Origin: Anaerolineales bacterium
Lineage (GTDB): Bacteria > Chloroflexota > Anaerolineae > Anaerolineales > Villigracilaceae
Length of the DNA: 64,000 bases
Reading direction: 5' to 3'
Assembly: GCA_013140605.1 (NCBI GenBank)
Contig: JABFSL010000072.1
Span: 1 to 64,000, forward strand
Below, in pieces: positions 53,267 to 61,840 of the stretch (within the stretch, counting starts at the first letter, position 1; each line of letters starts with the position of its first letter). Made by a program: the position numbers and the translations under genes. The notes beneath the pieces were generated by a model, which did no database searches, was not told the DNA's origin, and saw nothing but the letters and a program-made list of their open reading frames with translations.

Positions 53267-54466
53267 TCACAACTCGCTTGTCATGATGAAGAGCGGTTTC
53301 ATCTCAAAGTTTTCGTATTTGGGGCGATAACGGTTAATATCATAAAAGCGATTTACATCCACAATCTTTTTAGTCGAGGTGATGATGTCCAAAGGCATAT
53401 TATCGTAACGGCCATTTTTCAACACCACCAACCTGCCGTGAATACCGCTCAACACAAGGTCAAGCGCCAGATTGCCAAACGCCATCGGCACAATCGAGTC
53501 GATCGCATCCGGGTCGCCGCCGCGCACCATGTAACCAAGTTTCTGATTGATGACATCCACAGTCTTGCCCTTGTTGTATTTGGCTGAACGATCCTTGATC
53601 TGCGCTGAGACCAGGTCGCCGATTCCGCCCAGTTTGGCATGACCGTAGGCATCTGTCGTGCCATCCTTGAACACCATTTCGCCGCCCTCGTACATGGCAC
53701 CCTCTGAGATCAGCAGTACAGAGTAATGGCTCGGGTTAGCATCGCGGTCTTTCACCAGCACTTCTGTCAGATGGTCAATATTAAATTTATACTCTGGAAT
53801 AACGCAGCGGTTTGCGGCCCCGGCCATTGTAGGCAGCATGGCGGTAAAACCCGCATAACGCCCAAAAACTTCAAGTATCATAATCCGCTCATGCGAACCT
53901 GCGATTGTCCGCAAACTGTTGGTCAGTGAAATCGTGCGGGTCACGCATGTGCTAAACCCAATGCAGTAATCTGTACCCGGCACATCGTTATCCATCGTTT
54001 TCGGAATCGCGACCACTTTAAAGCCTTCCTTATACAGGCGGACGCCATAACTAAGGGTGTCGTCACCGCCAATTGGGATCAGGTAATCCACACCCAGGAA
54101 ATCAAGGTTCTTGAGCACTTCAGGAGTTAAGTCATTCCTCTCTTCAGCATACTTATCCCGCATATGCTCTGGAACATCCATCTTCTTAACCTTGCCCGGA
54201 TTAGTACGCGAAGAATGCAGGAAAGTGCCGCCTGTTCGGCCTGCGCGGTTAACGATCTCCTCGGTCAGGAACTGAAAATTGTTGCCATTATCAGCATCCT
54301 TCTCACGGATCACATCCACCAGTCCGCCCCAGCCACGGCGGAATCCGATCACCTGATAGCCTTCACGCAATGCGCGAATCGTCACCGCACGAATGGCTGG
54401 ATTCAAGCCCGGCACATCGCCGCCCCCGGTTAGAATACCGATCACACCCTTCTTTTTACTTGTCAT
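53267..54466 (-). CDS. pfp: 6-phosphofructokinase, probably PPi-dependent
   Basis: This 399-residue glycolytic enzyme phosphorylates fructose-6-phosphate. Motifs are LTGGGDVPGLNPAIR, IPIGGDDTLSYG, PKTMDNDVPGTDYC and EVFGRYAGFTA. In ATP-dependent PFK the two key residues are Gly (GGDGT and PGTIDND). Here they are Asp (GGDDT) and Lys (PKTMDND), the combination that marks pyrophosphate-dependent PFK. The ATG at 54466 with GAGGATAAG upstream is preferred over ATG 54502, which lies five bases from the MITE-like element at 54507. Confidence 0.9.
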   Translation of the reverse strand: MTSKKKGVIGILTGGGDVPGLNPAIRAVTIRALREGYQVIGFRRGWGGLVDVIREKDADNGNNFQFLTEEIVNRAGRTGGTFLHSSRTNPGKVKKMDVPEHMRDKYAEERNDLTPEVLKNLDFLGVDYLIPIGGDDTLSYGVRLYKEGFKVVAIPKTMDNDVPGTDYCIGFSTCVTRTISLTNSLRTIAGSHERIMILEVFGRYAGFTAMLPTMAGAANRCVIPEYKFNIDHLTEVLVKDRDANPSHYSVLLISEGAMYEGGEMVFKDGTTDAYGHAKLGGIGDLVSAQIKDRSAKYNKGKTVDVINQKLGYMVRGGDPDAIDSIVPMAFGNLALDLVLSGIHGRLVVLKNGRYDNMPLDIITSTKKIVDVNRFYDINRYRPKYENFEMKPLFIMTSEL

Positions 54467-54506
54467 CTTATCCTCACTGTTCGTTATGGAATGCTTTTTC
54501 ATATTA

Positions 54507-54626
54507 GATCTCTTGCAAAAGTCTTTTTTGCCACAGAGGTACTGAGAAGACCCTGAGTTTTTAAGTGTTTTTCCTCAAAAAACTCTGTGCTCTCTGTGGC
54601 TAATGCTCCCACTTATGCAAGAAGTC
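54507..54626 (+). mobile_element. MITE-like element, copy 2 (120 bases)
   Basis: Begins GATCTCTTGCAAAAGT and ends ACTTATGCAAGAAGTC. The inner GCCACAGAG / CTCTGTGGC arms match copies at 27585 and 57672. It sits directly upstream of the phosphofructokinase gene, within its leader. The remaining gap to 54716 shows nothing. Confidence 0.8.
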
Positions 54627-54716
54627 AATTCTGCGAATATTTTATCTCAAATCAAATTGGATGCCATACTTTTGATTTGAAACTTCGGATGAAACATGGA
54701 AGCATATCGGGTTCAG

Positions 54717-55613
54717 TTATCCCTCACCCATTTCAGGAATAGGTTCAACAGTGACCCGGTTGGCAAGATAATTTTCCACGACAAAGAAGATCAACGCGGC
54801 CCATACAATTCCAAAGCCGATCAATTGATGCTGGCTGAACGGTTCCTTATATAGAAATACGCCAAGTAAAAATTGAATGGTGGGGGCAATATACTGAAGC
54901 AGGCCAACAACCCACAATGGGATCGATTTGGCTGCGGAAGCGAACATGAGCAGAGGAATCGTAGTGACGACCCCCGCGCCGATCATCAGCAGGTCAGAGC
55001 TGGTACCGGTATGGAGGAATGCGGCGGTGCTGTTGGCTTCGACAACAATCAAATAAAGGAGCGCGGGAATAAAGAGGATGGCTGTTTCTATGGTCAGGCC
55101 GTACAGGGAACCGAGCGGCGATAGTTTTTTAACGAGTCCGTACAAGCCAAATGAAAACGCAAGCGTAAGAGCAATATAGGGCAGGCGGCCATAAATGAAA
55201 GTTAAGTAAGTTACGCCGATGGCGGCAAGAACCACGGGAATCCATTGCGCAAGGCGCAAACGCTCCTTGAGGAAGATGACACCCATCAGCACACTCAAAA
55301 GCGGATTAATGAAATAACCGAGGCTGGTTTCCACAATGAAGTTTGCATTGACAGCCCAGACATAAACCAGCCAGTTGATGCCGATCAGGATAGCGGCAAT
55401 CGTATACATACGGATCACTTTTGAGTTGACAGTCTTGCGAAACTCATCCCATTGTTTGGTGAGGACAATGACAACCAGTAATAACAGGCACGACCAGATA
55501 ATGCGATGCCCGATCAGTTGAATGGCAGGGACATGATGAAGTAACTTCCAGTAAATAGGGAAGAATCCCCAGGCCACGTATGCGCCAATTCCGTACAAAA
55601 TTCCTTTTTTCAT
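54717..55613 (-). CDS. rarD: RarD-type EamA transporter
   Basis: This 298-residue membrane protein has ten helices. It starts KKGILYGIGAYVAWGFFPIYWKLL and has HRIIWSC, NWLVYVWAVNANFIVETSLGYFINPLLSVLMG, and LQYIAPTIQFLLGV. These match the RarD (chloramphenicol-sensitive) branch of the DMT superfamily. The substrate is unknown. AAAGGAG precedes the ATG. It is the second DMT-type transporter in the window, after 41657-42538. Confidence 0.93.
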   Translation of the reverse strand: MKKGILYGIGAYVAWGFFPIYWKLLHHVPAIQLIGHRIIWSCLLLLVVIVLTKQWDEFRKTVNSKVIRMYTIAAILIGINWLVYVWAVNANFIVETSLGYFINPLLSVLMGVIFLKERLRLAQWIPVVLAAIGVTYLTFIYGRLPYIALTLAFSFGLYGLVKKLSPLGSLYGLTIETAILFIPALLYLIVVEANSTAAFLHTGTSSDLLMIGAGVVTTIPLLMFASAAKSIPLWVVGLLQYIAPTIQFLLGVFLYKEPFSQHQLIGFGIVWAALIFFVVENYLANRVTVEPIPEMGEG

Positions 55614-55651
55614 TTAACTCCTTTGGTGACTTATGTGTGGTTTAACACTAA

Positions 55652-55682
55652 AAATCCCCGTCGTTTCGTTTGACGGAGATTT
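55652..55682 (-). terminator. Terminator after the DUF2203 gene
   Basis: On the minus strand AAATCTCCGTC pairs (one mismatch) with GACGGGGATTTTT. It lies just after the stop at 55701. Confidence 0.75.
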
Positions 55683-55700
55683 GGTTTTATTTTTTGGAAA

Positions 55701-56084
55701 TTATTCCCAATCAATTAGCTGGCGGCCAGAGAAGCCCGCTTCGACCTCGTGCCAATATTCAATATCACCTTCTCCAGCCTGCCAGCAAAGATACACTTCC
55801 CTGTCTTCATGCCAGGCGGGGAAATCGATCAAACCGATCACCAAATCCTTGATCTGAATCCCCATATCCTGAATCTTGTGGATAAGTTCATCCAGCCTGT
55901 CAAAATCCTTGAGCAATTTACTCAGCTCGGGATTCCCGCCATTGCCAGCAGATTTCTGAACCATGACCCATAATTCAGGCTGATGGGCGCGCACCTTCTC
56001 CGCTATTCGCATCATCTCTTCTATGATGGGGCGGACCATAATAAGAGTTTCATTTGCTTCTTTGGGTGTGTAATATTTTGGCAT
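55701..56084 (-). CDS. DUF2203 family protein
   Basis: This 127-residue soluble protein has KYYTPKEANETLIMVRPIIEEMM, a helical middle, and GIQIKDLVIGLIDFPAWHEDREVYLCWQAGE with HEVEAGFSGRQ. This is the pattern of DUF2203 proteins, small cytosolic proteins of unknown role. It has its own terminator downstream and no close partner; RarD lies 87 bases beyond its stop. Confidence 0.88.
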   Translation of the reverse strand: MPKYYTPKEANETLIMVRPIIEEMMRIAEKVRAHQPELWVMVQKSAGNGGNPELSKLLKDFDRLDELIHKIQDMGIQIKDLVIGLIDFPAWHEDREVYLCWQAGEGDIEYWHEVEAGFSGRQLIDWE

Positions 56085-56137
56085 GGCGCGAGTATAACAC
56101 TCCTGTAAAACCGTTAATAGCGGGAACTTTTTCCACG

Positions 56138-56176
56138 AAAAGCCTGCAAAGTCAGAACTTAACTTTGCAGGCTTTT
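56138..56176 (-). terminator. Terminator of the copper chaperone gene
   Basis: AAAAGCCTGCAAAGT (56138-56152) pairs with ACTTTGCAGGCTTTT (56162-56176). T-rich sequence follows on both sides. Confidence 0.85.
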
Positions 56177-56194
56177 CAATTTTTTCCAGATGAA

Positions 56195-56407
56195 TTACAC
56201 AGTGAGTGCGGTATACCCTTTTTTCTTCACGGCACTAACGATCTGTTCTTCTGTCAATTTTAATTCGTCGAATTCGACCACCATTTCGAGTCTATGGTAG
56301 CTGGCGTTGATCTCTTTGACCCCATCCAGGGTATCTTCGAGGCCTTCGAGTTTCATGGCGCAGTTGGAGCAGGTCATGTCGGGGATTTTGAAGGTTTTCT
56401 TTATCAT
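56195..56407 (-). CDS. Heavy-metal-associated (HMA) copper chaperone
   Basis: This 70-residue ferredoxin-like metallochaperone has the metal site MTCSNC (Cys13 and Cys16). The ATG at 56407 is preceded by GGGAG with a good spacer; the ATG at 56419 has none. It delivers Cu(I) between membrane proteins, most likely the TauE/SafE-cupredoxin protein upstream or CopA. It is the first of two HMA chaperones in the copper region. Confidence 0.9.
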   Translation of the reverse strand: MIKKTFKIPDMTCSNCAMKLEGLEDTLDGVKEINASYHRLEMVVEFDELKLTEEQIVSAVKKKGYTALTV

Positions 56408-56422
56408 CACATCTCCCATTAA

Positions 56423-56452
56423 ACCTGACAGGTTTTTTAAAACCTGTCAGGT
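56423..56452. terminator. Palindrome between the TauE-cupredoxin gene and the chaperone
   Basis: ACCTGACAGGTT and AACCTGTCAGGT pair around TTTTAA (56423-56452), with T-rich flanks. It may reduce but not abolish read-through. Confidence 0.7.
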
Positions 56453-56462
56453 CTTTTTAAGT

Positions 56463-57659
56463 TTATTGAAAAACGATCTGCCCTGTATACATGCCCATTG
56501 AGCAGGTGAAGAATATGGTTGTTCCCTTTGGCTGGGCGGGGATGCTCACCTGCATGGTGCCTGTATCAGGCAGGAGCTGGTAAACATTCAAAGATGGGAT
56601 GACAAAATCGCGCGCGCAGGAGTAGGTCTGATTCGTGACGAGGTTCAGAGTCAGCGCAGTATCAGCGGGAGCACCAAGCGTCCGCGGAAAGTAGCCGTCA
56701 TTGTTGACATTGAGGAATATCTCGCCCGCAGTTGCGGAAGTTTGGGGGGATTCAGCAACAGGGTCAGAAACGCTTTCGGACGGAATCAGGTTTCGGGTCA
56801 GATTTTGAAACGAGAGGGGTGAGCCTAATACGTTGAGTCCGCTGTTGAGAGTCGTAAATCCCAAAATCAAAACAACCACTGCGACAAATCGCATGAAGAA
56901 TTTTTCAAGCCGCGCGCCAAGTTCAGTTGTCAAATAAGCGATGATGAAGAAGACCGGGCTTGTACCAAGCACGAAGGCAAACATGAGCGCCGCGCCCATT
57001 GCAGCGCTGCCTGTGCCTAGCGCAGTTGCCATCATGGCCTGCGTGATGCCGCAGGGAATAAAGACCGTCAGCGCACCGAGGAAAAGCGGCGTGAAGGTGT
57101 CTGTGCCTTTTGCTGTGCGGCGGATATAACGCGTGATGAATTTAGGCGGCTCAATGGAGAAGTATCGGAAGATGGGATGCACATTGAACATACGTAATGC
57201 GTTGCCGATCATGAAGACGCCAATGGCGATCATCAGCATGGCGCGGGTCATCGGGCTGAGTGTGAGATACGAACCAAGCCAGCCAAGTAATGCGCCGAGC
57301 AAGGTATATGCGACAAGTTTGGAAATTAGAAAAAGCAAAATGGGAAACGCCGAATTCGAGCGGACTGATACTTTTCCCTTTTTATGATGCGCGGTTTGTT
57401 CAACATAATCCTGCTCGATCTGATGCGCGAGCGAGCTTGCCAGCAAACCACCCTGCACCGCAAGACAACTCAACCCGCCCGTGGTGATGCCGGTCACGAA
57501 GGCAACCAAAAGTTGACTCCATGCGCCTGAACCTGCGGCGAGGCTGAGGGATTGTGTGTTCGGCTGAAATACCACCAGGCCAAAAGCAATTGCCACAAAT
57601 ACAACACCGAGCAAAACGATAATAACCGGGTCAATGGTTGGTTTTTGTTTACTGGTCAT
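56463..57659 (-). CDS. TauE/SafE-family membrane protein with a C-terminal cupredoxin-like domain
   Basis: This 398-residue protein has an N-terminal anchor helix and a six- to seven-helix TauE/SafE-like (UreH-type) core (about 45-290; GITTGGLSCLAVQGGLLA, TVFIPCGITQAMMATALG). The last 90 residues (about 305-398) are a beta-domain ending FFTCSMGMYTG. Cys386 with Met388/Met390 and Cys348 (YSCARDFVIP) look like copper ligands of a cupredoxin-like fold. Fusions of this kind occur in heavy-metal export or loading systems. The HMA chaperone follows directly, so copper transfer across the membrane is the likely job. Confidence 0.82.
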   Translation of the reverse strand: MTSKQKPTIDPVIIVLLGVVFVAIAFGLVVFQPNTQSLSLAAGSGAWSQLLVAFVTGITTGGLSCLAVQGGLLASSLAHQIEQDYVEQTAHHKKGKVSVRSNSAFPILLFLISKLVAYTLLGALLGWLGSYLTLSPMTRAMLMIAIGVFMIGNALRMFNVHPIFRYFSIEPPKFITRYIRRTAKGTDTFTPLFLGALTVFIPCGITQAMMATALGTGSAAMGAALMFAFVLGTSPVFFIIAYLTTELGARLEKFFMRFVAVVVLILGFTTLNSGLNVLGSPLSFQNLTRNLIPSESVSDPVAESPQTSATAGEIFLNVNNDGYFPRTLGAPADTALTLNLVTNQTYSCARDFVIPSLNVYQLLPDTGTMQVSIPAQPKGTTIFFTCSMGMYTGQIVFQ

Positions 57660-57671
57660 AATTCCTCAATT

Positions 57672-57790
57672 GACCTCTTGTAAAAGTCTTTTCGCCACAG
57701 AGTGCACAGAGAAAAGCAGAGTTTTAAAGGTTCTTCTCAAAAGACTCTGTGTACTCTGTGGCTAAATTACACCTACTTATGCAAGAGGCC
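57672..57790 (+). mobile_element. MITE-like element, copy 3 (119 bases)
   Basis: Begins GACCTCTTGTAAAAGT and ends ACTTATGCAAGAGGCC, with inner GCCACAGAG and CTCTGTGGC. Same orientation as copy 2. It lies between the TauE-cupredoxin gene and the lipoprotein gene, 12 bases upstream of the former's ATG. Confidence 0.85.
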
Positions 57791-57811
57791 TAATAAATAA
57801 TATAGCCGCAC

Positions 57812-58330
57812 TTACCGCTGACCGCCATCCCAAACAACGAAGGGCATGTTAACTACAACACCGGGTTGTGCAATCGTTACATCGCCCGCATCCTGCGCGG
57901 CAATGATCTCATCCACAGAGGTGAACATGGTCGCTTTGGCAGGGTCAGCCCAGGACACAACGTTCAAGCGCCGAAGAGGAGAATAGCCGTCCGTGCCGGG
58001 TGGGTTGTCAAACACATCTGCTTGAAAACCCAGCGGCCCCATACCTTCCAACCCATTCGCAAACACATATACGTTGGCAAGAGATTCATCTGGAACATTC
58101 GCGAGCGCAGGCACATAAAGCACGGGCGAGGTCATCATATCTGAAAGCAGTTTCGCAATATCAGGGTCAGAAACTTCGGTGTGGACAAAGAAAATTTCCT
58201 TGCCCTCTGCGAATGCCTTACCGGCAGGCAATTCAACTTTGGCGGGGCCGCTTGCCTTTGGAGCACAGCCGGCAATGATAACAACAAGCAAAGAGGCAAG
58301 AACGAACAATACAAACTTATTGAATTTCAT
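57812..58330 (-). CDS. Lipoprotein of unknown function (DUF7482-like)
   Basis: This 172-residue lipoprotein has a clear signal and lipobox (SLLVVIIAGC, Cys 22). The mature part contains EIFFVHTEVSDPDIAKLLSDMM, VLYVPALANVP, VYVFANGLEGMGPLGFQADVFDNPPG and GVVVNMPFVVWDGGQR, with His, Asp and Met residues that could bind metal. I recall this pattern only as a domain of unknown function found beside copper-handling genes. It probably sits on the outer membrane face. It lies in the copper region but has its own gap and repeats on both sides. Confidence 0.7.
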   Translation of the reverse strand: MKFNKFVLFVLASLLVVIIAGCAPKASGPAKVELPAGKAFAEGKEIFFVHTEVSDPDIAKLLSDMMTSPVLYVPALANVPDESLANVYVFANGLEGMGPLGFQADVFDNPPGTDGYSPLRRLNVVSWADPAKATMFTSVDEIIAAQDAGDVTIAQPGVVVNMPFVVWDGGQR

Positions 58331-58396
58331 TTAAAAGTTTCCTGTTTTAATACTTGAGTTTAGAGTTGTTTTTTTAGCCGTCAGTACAGGGCTGTT

Positions 58397-58500
58397 TTTG
58401 CCGCGAACACTTGCGCCGTGCGCCAGTGCGGTGTTACGCGGATTTTCACTGATTTTTTCTGATAATCCGCGTGAATTGGTGAAATTCGTAGCAAAGGCCT
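58397..58500. repeat. GCGAACACTTGCGCC-type palindromic repeat, copy 2
   Basis: Shares GCGAACACTTGCGCC...CAGTGCGGTGTTACGCG with 15819-15930 and is followed by a mirrored AATCCGCG part. It fills most of the 235-base gap 58331-58565. Confidence 0.75.
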
Positions 58501-58565
58501 TTTGAACTCTAAACTCAAGTTAATAGCAGGGCGACCCATCAGAGAGGGACGCCCCTGCTTCAAAT

Positions 58566-61064
58566 TTAAATCTTATGTCCGCGTAATCGCAGACTATTTG
58601 TCACAACGAAGACACTGCTGAACGCCATCGCGCCAGCCGCAAGCATCGGGTTCAAATATCCGAGCGCGGCAGCGGGGATCAAAACCACATTATAGAAAAA
58701 TGCCCAAAACAGATTCTGCTTGATCGTCGCCACCGTTTTGCGCGAAAGCGAGATCGCGCGCGCCACGCCGCGCAAGTCGCCGCTCATCAAGGTCACAGGT
58801 GCGGCGGCCATCGCAACATCCGTACCCGTGCCAATCGCGAGACCCACATCCGCTTGCGCAAGAGCGGGCGCATCATTCACACCGTCACCGACCATCGCAA
58901 CCACATCAAAGATCAAATGTTTTACATCCTTCGCCAATTTGCCTTTGACCTGCGCCTGCAATTTCTTCACTTCACTGGCCTTACCTTCGGGCAAAACTTC
59001 CGCCAGCACCACATCGATCCCAACCTGCTTCGCGATCGCTTCGGCGGTCTTTTGATTATCGCCCGTGATCATGGCAACCTTCAACCCCATGCGATGCAAT
59101 TCCGCGACCGCCTCTTTCGAGCTTTCCTTGATCGTATCCGCCACCGCGATAATTCCAGCGGCCCGGTTATCAACCGCAACCAGCATCGCCGTTTTCGCTT
59201 CAGATTGTAATCGTGCCACTGCGGATTCGAGATCGCCCAACTGGATTCCACGCGCCTGGAACATTCTCATGTTCCCAACCATTACGCTTCTTCCCTCGAC
59301 CTCGGCCTGCACGCCATGCCCAGCCTCTGCTTTAAAACCAGTGGGTTCCACCAAAACCAACCCGCGAGTCGTTGCCTCAGCCCAAATGGACTCGCCCAAT
59401 GGGTGCTCACTCCCCTTCTCAACTGACGCGGCAAGTCTTAACAATTCTTCTTCAGTCCATCGTCCACTGTCCACGGTCACAATATCCGTCACCGTAGGCT
59501 GACCTTTTGTGATCGTACCGGTCTTATCCAGCACCACCACGGCGATCTGACCTGCGCGTTCCAGGGCTTCACTGGTGCGAAAAAGAATGCCCGCCTCAGC
59601 GCCTTTGCCCGTACCGACCATTACAGCAGTCGGCGTAGCCAGCCCCATCGCACATGGACAGGCAATCACTAACACCGCCACCATATGGATCAGAGCCCGT
59701 GTGAAATTATCAGTATCCGCGTTGATCGCCAATTCTGGCCCAAAGAAAAACCAACCTGCAAATGTGAGGGCCGCAATTCCGATAACAATTGGGACAAACA
59801 CAGCCGAAACCTGATCCGCCATCTTTTGGATCGGCGCTTTGCTTCCCTGCGCATCTTCCACCAATTTGATGATCTGAGCAAGGGCAGTTTCCCTGCCAAC
59901 TTTGGTGGCTTCAAATTTCAACATGCCCAATTTATTCATTGTCGCGCCGATGACCGAGTCACCGGGCTTTTTCTCAACGGGCAGCGATTCGCCCGTCAGC
60001 ATGGATTCGTCAATGGAACTGCGGCCTTCGATTACCACTCCGTCCACGGGGATCGTCTCACCAGGCTTGACCAGAACAATGTCACCGACGCGAACATCAT
60101 CGGCCGGCACCTCAACTTCAAGTCCAGCGCGAACGACGCGCGCGGTTTTGGCGCGTAATCCCATTAATTTCTTGATCGCTTCAGAGGTGCGACCCTTGGC
60201 GCGCGCCTCCAAAAATTTTCCAAGTTTAATCAGCGTAATGATTACCGCCGCTGTTTCGTAATAGACATGCCCCATCAACAAGCCAAAAGTGATCGGCAAC
60301 GAGTAGAAAAACGCGGCGGATGAGCCCATCACGATCAGCACATCCATATTCGCAGCCTTGTTGCGCAGCGCCTTATACGCGCCAACGTAATAATCATAGC
60401 CGACATAAAATTGAACGGGGAAAGCCAGCGCCAGCATTAACCAGCCAAACCAGGGCTGTGCCTCGCGCATCCCTTCCATTACATTTGTTGAATAAACAAA
60501 CGCGGGCAATAAATTGAAATCCTTGCCCATCGAAAGCAGAAAGAGCGGAACCGTGAAGATCAAGCCGATGATCAGCAGGCGGCGTTGTTCGTTGATCTCG
60601 TCTTCACGCGCTTTCGCTTCCGCATCTTCCGCTTCACCGCCGAGTTCGATGGCTTCAAACCCCACGGATGCAACTGCGCGGCGAAGTTCGGCCTGTGTAA
60701 CAATTGTCGGTACATATTTCACTCGTGCTTTTTCAGTTGTAAATGTGACTTGAGCTTCCAATACACCTTCAAGTTTTGCGAGCGCCTTCTCCAAACGACG
60801 CGCATCGTTATCATCAGAAAGCCGCTTGATGACAAGGTCCGCTTCACCTGTGGCGACACCATAGCCCGCGCGATTCACACGCGCAATCACATCGGCAAGC
60901 CCAAGTTTAGCAGACTCAAAATCGACTGTAGCGCGTTCAGAGGATAGATTCACCACCGCACTTTGCACGCCATCCAGTTTCTTTAGATTACGCTCCACTG
61001 TTGCAACACAGTTTGCGCAAGTCATTCCTGTAATGGGAAGTGTTAATTGTTTAATTGCACTCAT
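58566..61064 (-). CDS. copA: Copper-translocating P1B-type ATPase CopA
   Basis: This 832-residue copper exporter has a first HMA domain with GMTCANC (Cys16, Cys19). A second HMA-like domain (about 75-140) has lost its CxxC. The membrane CPC motif reads [11 protein letters not shown], the phosphorylation site is DKTGTITKG, and the hinge is [18 protein letters not shown]. It pumps Cu(I) out of the cytosol. Upstream on the same strand lie the HMA chaperone and CsoR, the normal regulatory arrangement. AAGGA precedes the ATG by 8 bases. Confidence 0.96.
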   Translation of the reverse strand: MSAIKQLTLPITGMTCANCVATVERNLKKLDGVQSAVVNLSSERATVDFESAKLGLADVIARVNRAGYGVATGEADLVIKRLSDDNDARRLEKALAKLEGVLEAQVTFTTEKARVKYVPTIVTQAELRRAVASVGFEAIELGGEAEDAEAKAREDEINEQRRLLIIGLIFTVPLFLLSMGKDFNLLPAFVYSTNVMEGMREAQPWFGWLMLALAFPVQFYVGYDYYVGAYKALRNKAANMDVLIVMGSSAAFFYSLPITFGLLMGHVYYETAAVIITLIKLGKFLEARAKGRTSEAIKKLMGLRAKTARVVRAGLEVEVPADDVRVGDIVLVKPGETIPVDGVVIEGRSSIDESMLTGESLPVEKKPGDSVIGATMNKLGMLKFEATKVGRETALAQIIKLVEDAQGSKAPIQKMADQVSAVFVPIVIGIAALTFAGWFFFGPELAINADTDNFTRALIHMVAVLVIACPCAMGLATPTAVMVGTGKGAEAGILFRTSEALERAGQIAVVVLDKTGTITKGQPTVTDIVTVDSGRWTEEELLRLAASVEKGSEHPLGESIWAEATTRGLVLVEPTGFKAEAGHGVQAEVEGRSVMVGNMRMFQARGIQLGDLESAVARLQSEAKTAMLVAVDNRAAGIIAVADTIKESSKEAVAELHRMGLKVAMITGDNQKTAEAIAKQVGIDVVLAEVLPEGKASEVKKLQAQVKGKLAKDVKHLIFDVVAMVGDGVNDAPALAQADVGLAIGTGTDVAMAAAPVTLMSGDLRGVARAISLSRKTVATIKQNLFWAFFYNVVLIPAAALGYLNPMLAAGAMAFSSVFVVTNSLRLRGHKI

Positions 61065-61084
61065 ACTAAAATTCCTTACACAAA

Positions 61085-61108
61085 AGCGGACATTCGAAAA
61101 TGTCCGCT
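61085..61108 (-). terminator. Hairpin after the second HMA gene
   Basis: AGCGGACATT and AATGTCCGCT (61085-61108) with TTTTG on the minus strand. It is a weak terminator or attenuator between the chaperone and copA. Confidence 0.6.
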
Positions 61109-61114
61109 ATAAAA

Positions 61115-61333
61115 CTATATGGTGAGCAGGCTTTCCACGGGGTAATCAATCTCTGCCAGCAAGGCCTTGATCGCCTCTTCATTCGCAGGCGCGCTAAAAG
61201 TAATCTCAACTTTTTTGGTGGCTTCATCCGCCTTGACTGATTGAACACCCTGCACATCGCCCAATTCTGTTTCGATCGTGTGAGTACAATGTCCGCAGGA
61301 AATCGCGGGGACGGAATAAGTTACTGTGGTCAT
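61115..61333 (-). CDS. HMA copper chaperone CopZ-like
   Basis: This 72-residue HMA-fold protein has the metal site ISCGHC (Cys13, Cys16), followed by His18. It carries Cu(I) to CopA, encoded 50 bases downstream in the same direction; a weak hairpin lies in between. The gene has a GGAGAAAT ribosome site. The His in CGHCTH adds a possible extra ligand. Confidence 0.93.
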   Translation of the reverse strand: MTTVTYSVPAISCGHCTHTIETELGDVQGVQSVKADEATKKVEITFSAPANEEAIKALLAEIDYPVESLLTI

Positions 61334-61429
61334 GGTTTATTTCTCCTTGAGTTATTTGGGATAATTTTGTTTTATCTGGCGGTCAGGTAGGCGGCGTTCC
61401 CGCATCGTATCGAGACAACCACCAAACTA

Positions 61430-61699
61430 TCACACCTTGGTGGACATTTCAAATACTTCAGTTATTTCCTTCAATACGCGCGTACGCTCCTTGGGATCAT
61501 TTCCCTGGATCGCGGTTGTCACACATGAGTTCAAATGCCCTTCCAGGATCTGCGCACTGACCTTATTCAAGGCGGCTTCCACTGCCTGGATCTGGCGGAT
61601 GATATCGATGCAATACACATCCTCTTCCACCATGCGGATCACTCCACGCAGATGCCCTTCAACGGTCTTTAGTCTTCGGATTGTGCTGTCGTTTTCCAT
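61430..61699 (-). CDS. csoR: Copper-sensing repressor CsoR
   Basis: This 89-residue DUF156 repressor has the copper-binding residues Cys30, His55 and Cys59. Their spacing (25 and 4) is identical to the C-x24-H-x3-C pattern of CsoR, and Tyr29 precedes Cys30. Cu(I) binding releases DNA and turns on copA and the chaperone, which lie downstream on the same strand. A G/C-tract operator lies 36 bases upstream of its start (61736-61769), so autoregulation of the csoR-chaperone-copA unit is predicted. Confidence 0.94.
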   Translation of the reverse strand: MENDSTIRRLKTVEGHLRGVIRMVEEDVYCIDIIRQIQAVEAALNKVSAQILEGHLNSCVTTAIQGNDPKERTRVLKEITEVFEMSTKV

Positions 61700-61735
61700 T
61701 TTTGCCTCTACTTTTCCTGATGCTGTGGCTTGCTA

Positions 61736-61769
61736 CTATCCTACCCCCCCCCCAGGGGGGACGGGATAG
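61736..61769. promoter_or_regulatory. Putative CsoR operator
   Basis: CTATCC (61736-61741), a ten-base C-tract, A, a six-base G-tract and GGGATAG (61763-61769) make an inverted repeat of the TACCCC-GGGGTA type bound by CsoR. It lies between csoR and the divergent Crp/Fnr gene and could control both. Confidence 0.7.
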
Positions 61770-61840
61770 CTGAAATATAATTCAACGCCCTAATGGCTGT
61801 CAAGGAATAATGTCACTTGTTTAGGGTGTAAAATCGTTTT

